A DNA stretch of 64,000 nucleotides from contig OX637629.1 of NCBI GenBank assembly GCA_951802195.1, positions 186,001-250,000 of the forward strand, written 5' to 3'. A program made the position numbers and the translations under genes. The DNA is from Tausonia pullulans. Lineage: Eukaryota > Basidiomycota > Tremellomycetes > Cystofilobasidiales > Mrakiaceae. The notes below the pieces were generated by a model. It made no database searches, was not told where the DNA came from, and saw only the letters and a program-made list of their open reading frames with translations. Below, piece by piece: positions 62,608-64,000 of this stretch (within the stretch, counting starts at the first letter, position 1; each line of letters opens with the position of its first letter).

Positions 62608-63436
62608 ATGATATCTCCTCTCGTCGGCCTTGTTCTCCTCGCCCTCCCGCTCACGACTTCGCCCCGTCCGCTCACCGCCGTGCCCGCCGACGCTCTCGTC
62701 TTCCGCTCGTCCTCGACCTTGTCGTCTTTCGCCATCGCCTCATCGTCATCTTCCTCGCTTGGCCAGGTTTGCCCTGGATGCACAAGCTTTGGCGATGTGG
62801 TCCAGGTATGCTTCCTTCAAGCCGGAGCTGGTGGTGACTTCAACAAGACGCTCGGTAAGTCGCTGTTCTCAAGGATCGAGAGGGCGGCGGGGTTCGAGAG
62901 CTCGCTCGGTTGCCGCACGAACCCTCGGCGCTCATTCCGCTTCTCTGGGACTCATCCTCTTTACAGTCCCCTGCGTGTGCTCGACCGCCATTTTTGAGCC
63001 GCTCGGAAGTTGTCTCTCATGCGCTCAGACCGCCGCCCCGGAGAGCTACGCGAAGATCCTCACTGCCGCCAGACGTGAGTGACTACGCGCTTCCGCTCCT
63101 ATTGCACCGATATGCACCGATATTGATCAATAACACAACGACAAAACGTCTCTAGAGATCGACGATGTCTGCTCCTCCTCAGCCTTCAATGTCTCCCTCG
63201 GTAACCTCACGACCGACACTGCCTCCTCGTCCTTCTCCTCTACCCTCGCCCCAGCGTCTGCGACGGCCGGTTTCCTCGCCGCTGCCTCAAGCCTCGCATC
63301 CGCCCTCCCATCCGCCGACTCTGCCTTGTCCTCGTCATCGACTTCGAGCGCGGGAGAGCCTGCGATGGAGCCGAGGAGCCCATGGATCATCTCGCTCCTC
63401 ATCGTCGGTTACTTCGGCCTCGTTCATATCGCCTAA
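62608..63436 (+). CDS. Small secreted cysteine-rich protein, probable GPI anchor
   Basis: The start MISPLVGLVLLALPLTTS is at 62608 and the stop TAA at 63434-63436, with three exons. The first 18-25 residues form a signal peptide. Exon 1 ends after FNKTL at a GTAAGT donor; the next joins as VPCVCSTAIFEPLGSCLSCA and the last as QIDDVCSSSAFNVSL. Nine cysteines (CPGC, VC, PCVC, SCLSC, DVC) sit in a compact domain, followed by a Ser/Thr/Ala-rich stretch and a C-terminal hydrophobic segment, SPWIISLLIVGYFGLVHIA. Signal peptide, Ser/Thr linker and hydrophobic tail are the marks of a GPI-anchored wall or membrane protein. The cysteine spacing recalls small fungal surface proteins but is not a clear eight-cysteine CFEM domain. 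Function unknown. Confidence 0.72.
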
Positions 63437-63876
63437 GGGATGAAGTTGGGGTAGCTAGTTGGCCTGTTAGTCATGCTTGGGGTTCTGTCTTTCTGTCTAT
63501 CTTTTCTTCTTTTCTTTTTGTTCGATCAGGTCTCTCTCCTCTTCCTCCTCACCTTTCTTTGGTTATCCTTTCTAATGAGCACGACTCACACGACCCTATA
63601 ACGAACATGGCGATGATTTCACACGCACGACGGGCGACATGGAGTTCGATGAAGCTAGGAACAGGCAGACGCAAAATTGAGTTGAACTTTGAGTTGCAGG
63701 TTATCAAGTTCAGATGATTGCTGGTTTCAGGGCTTGAGGAACGAGGTCAGAATGCAAATCCATAGCTGATAGGTAGGTAGCAGCAGGGCGCCAAGACCAG
63801 GAGGCACTCGACCGTTCACGGCAAGGTGTGATGCCGCCTCCCGAGCGCGCTTGCTCGCTTCGCCTGGAGCCGGATG
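63437..63876. other. 3' flank and tRNA downstream region
   Basis: C/T-rich 3' UTR sequence to about 63560, then nothing recognisable. The 165 bp downstream of the tRNA do not match the flank shared by copies A-C. Confidence 0.45.
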
Positions 63877-63881
63877 AAAAA
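63877..63881 (-). terminator. RNA polymerase III oligo-T stop of tRNA copy D
   Basis: Five T on the minus strand follow the tRNA after 3 nt. Confidence 0.6.
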
Positions 63882-63884
63882 CTT

Positions 63885-63958
63885 AGACCAACGTGGGACT
63901 TGAACCCACAATCTCCTGATTCGTAGTCAGACGCGATAACCAATTTTGCCAGTCGGCC
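63885..63958 (-). tRNA. tRNA-Arg(ACG), copy D
   Basis: This is a 74-nt tRNA identical to copy A, anticodon ACG. Its downstream flank is unrelated to copies A-C, so it looks like an independent, perhaps ancestral, locus. Confidence 0.92.
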
Positions 63959-64000
63959 CTGGAATGGAGGGGTGTGTGACGAAAGAGAAGATGGGACAGA

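Noticed and set aside
63720-63884. Possible tail of the tRNA unit at copy D
   Set aside because: Beyond the tRNA and its T run I could not align this flank with the tails of copies A-C.

Overview
The window looks like nuclear DNA of a basidiomycetous fungus, most likely a yeast of the Pucciniomycotina (Rhodotorula/Sporobolomyces/Leucosporidium type). This placement is inference. It rests on GC-rich coding sequence, genes cut by many 50-100 nt GT-AG introns with CTRAY-like branch sites, and the gene families present (Cps1-type polysaccharide synthase, PDR transporters, CDC25-type RasGEF with SH3 and WW modules, RAD54B/Rdh54). Most genes had to be read exon by exon, so all coding spans below include introns.

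Layout. 1-867: 5'-incomplete polysaccharide synthase (minus), running off the left edge. 2.6-4.9 kb: a repeat block in which two copies of a tRNA-Arg(ACG) unit flank a 277-bp perfect inverted repeat. The inverted repeat brackets a 98-104 bp minisatellite and a 200-N assembly gap. 5.2-8.2 kb: DEAH helicase of the Dhr2/DHX33 type (minus), divergent from an SH3 protein (plus, 9.0-10.1 kb). 12.3-15.1 kb: homeobox transcription factor (minus). 16.6-18.3 kb: LARP7/Pof8-type La-related protein (minus), divergent from a Dpb11/TopBP1 multi-BRCT protein (plus, to 22.6 kb). 24.1-25.4 kb: unrecognised gene. 26.1 kb: third tRNA-Arg(ACG) with the same downstream unit. 27.1-28.2 kb: F-box-like gene. 29.5-30.9 kb: eroded MOV10/SDE3-like helicase. 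31.0-34.3 kb: DsbA/FrnE-like oxidoreductase and dolichol-phosphate mannose synthase (both minus). 35.9-41.8 kb: full-size PDR ABC transporter (minus). 44.1-45.7 kb: unrecognised protein ending in NPFE (minus), divergent from a METTL25-like methyltransferase (plus, to 48.3 kb). 48.9-54.9 kb: CDC25-type RasGEF (minus). 56.7-62.2 kb: Rdh54/RAD54B (plus). 62.6-63.4 kb: small cysteine-rich GPI-anchor candidate. 63.9 kb: fourth tRNA-Arg(ACG).

The genes do not form one pathway. Several concern chromosome maintenance (Dpb11, Rdh54, a telomerase-type LARP7), and the rest are housekeeping, signalling and cell-surface functions. No CRISPR array, plasmid or phage feature is expected or seen, and I found no retroelement or virus-like element I could support.

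The two strongest unusual signals are (1) micro-exons, including a 5-nt exon that restores the invariant WFQNRR motif of the homeodomain and a 12/22/6-nt exon series in RDH54, and (2) the inverted-repeat/minisatellite element lodged between duplicated tRNA-Arg units, a third copy of which lies 22 kb away.
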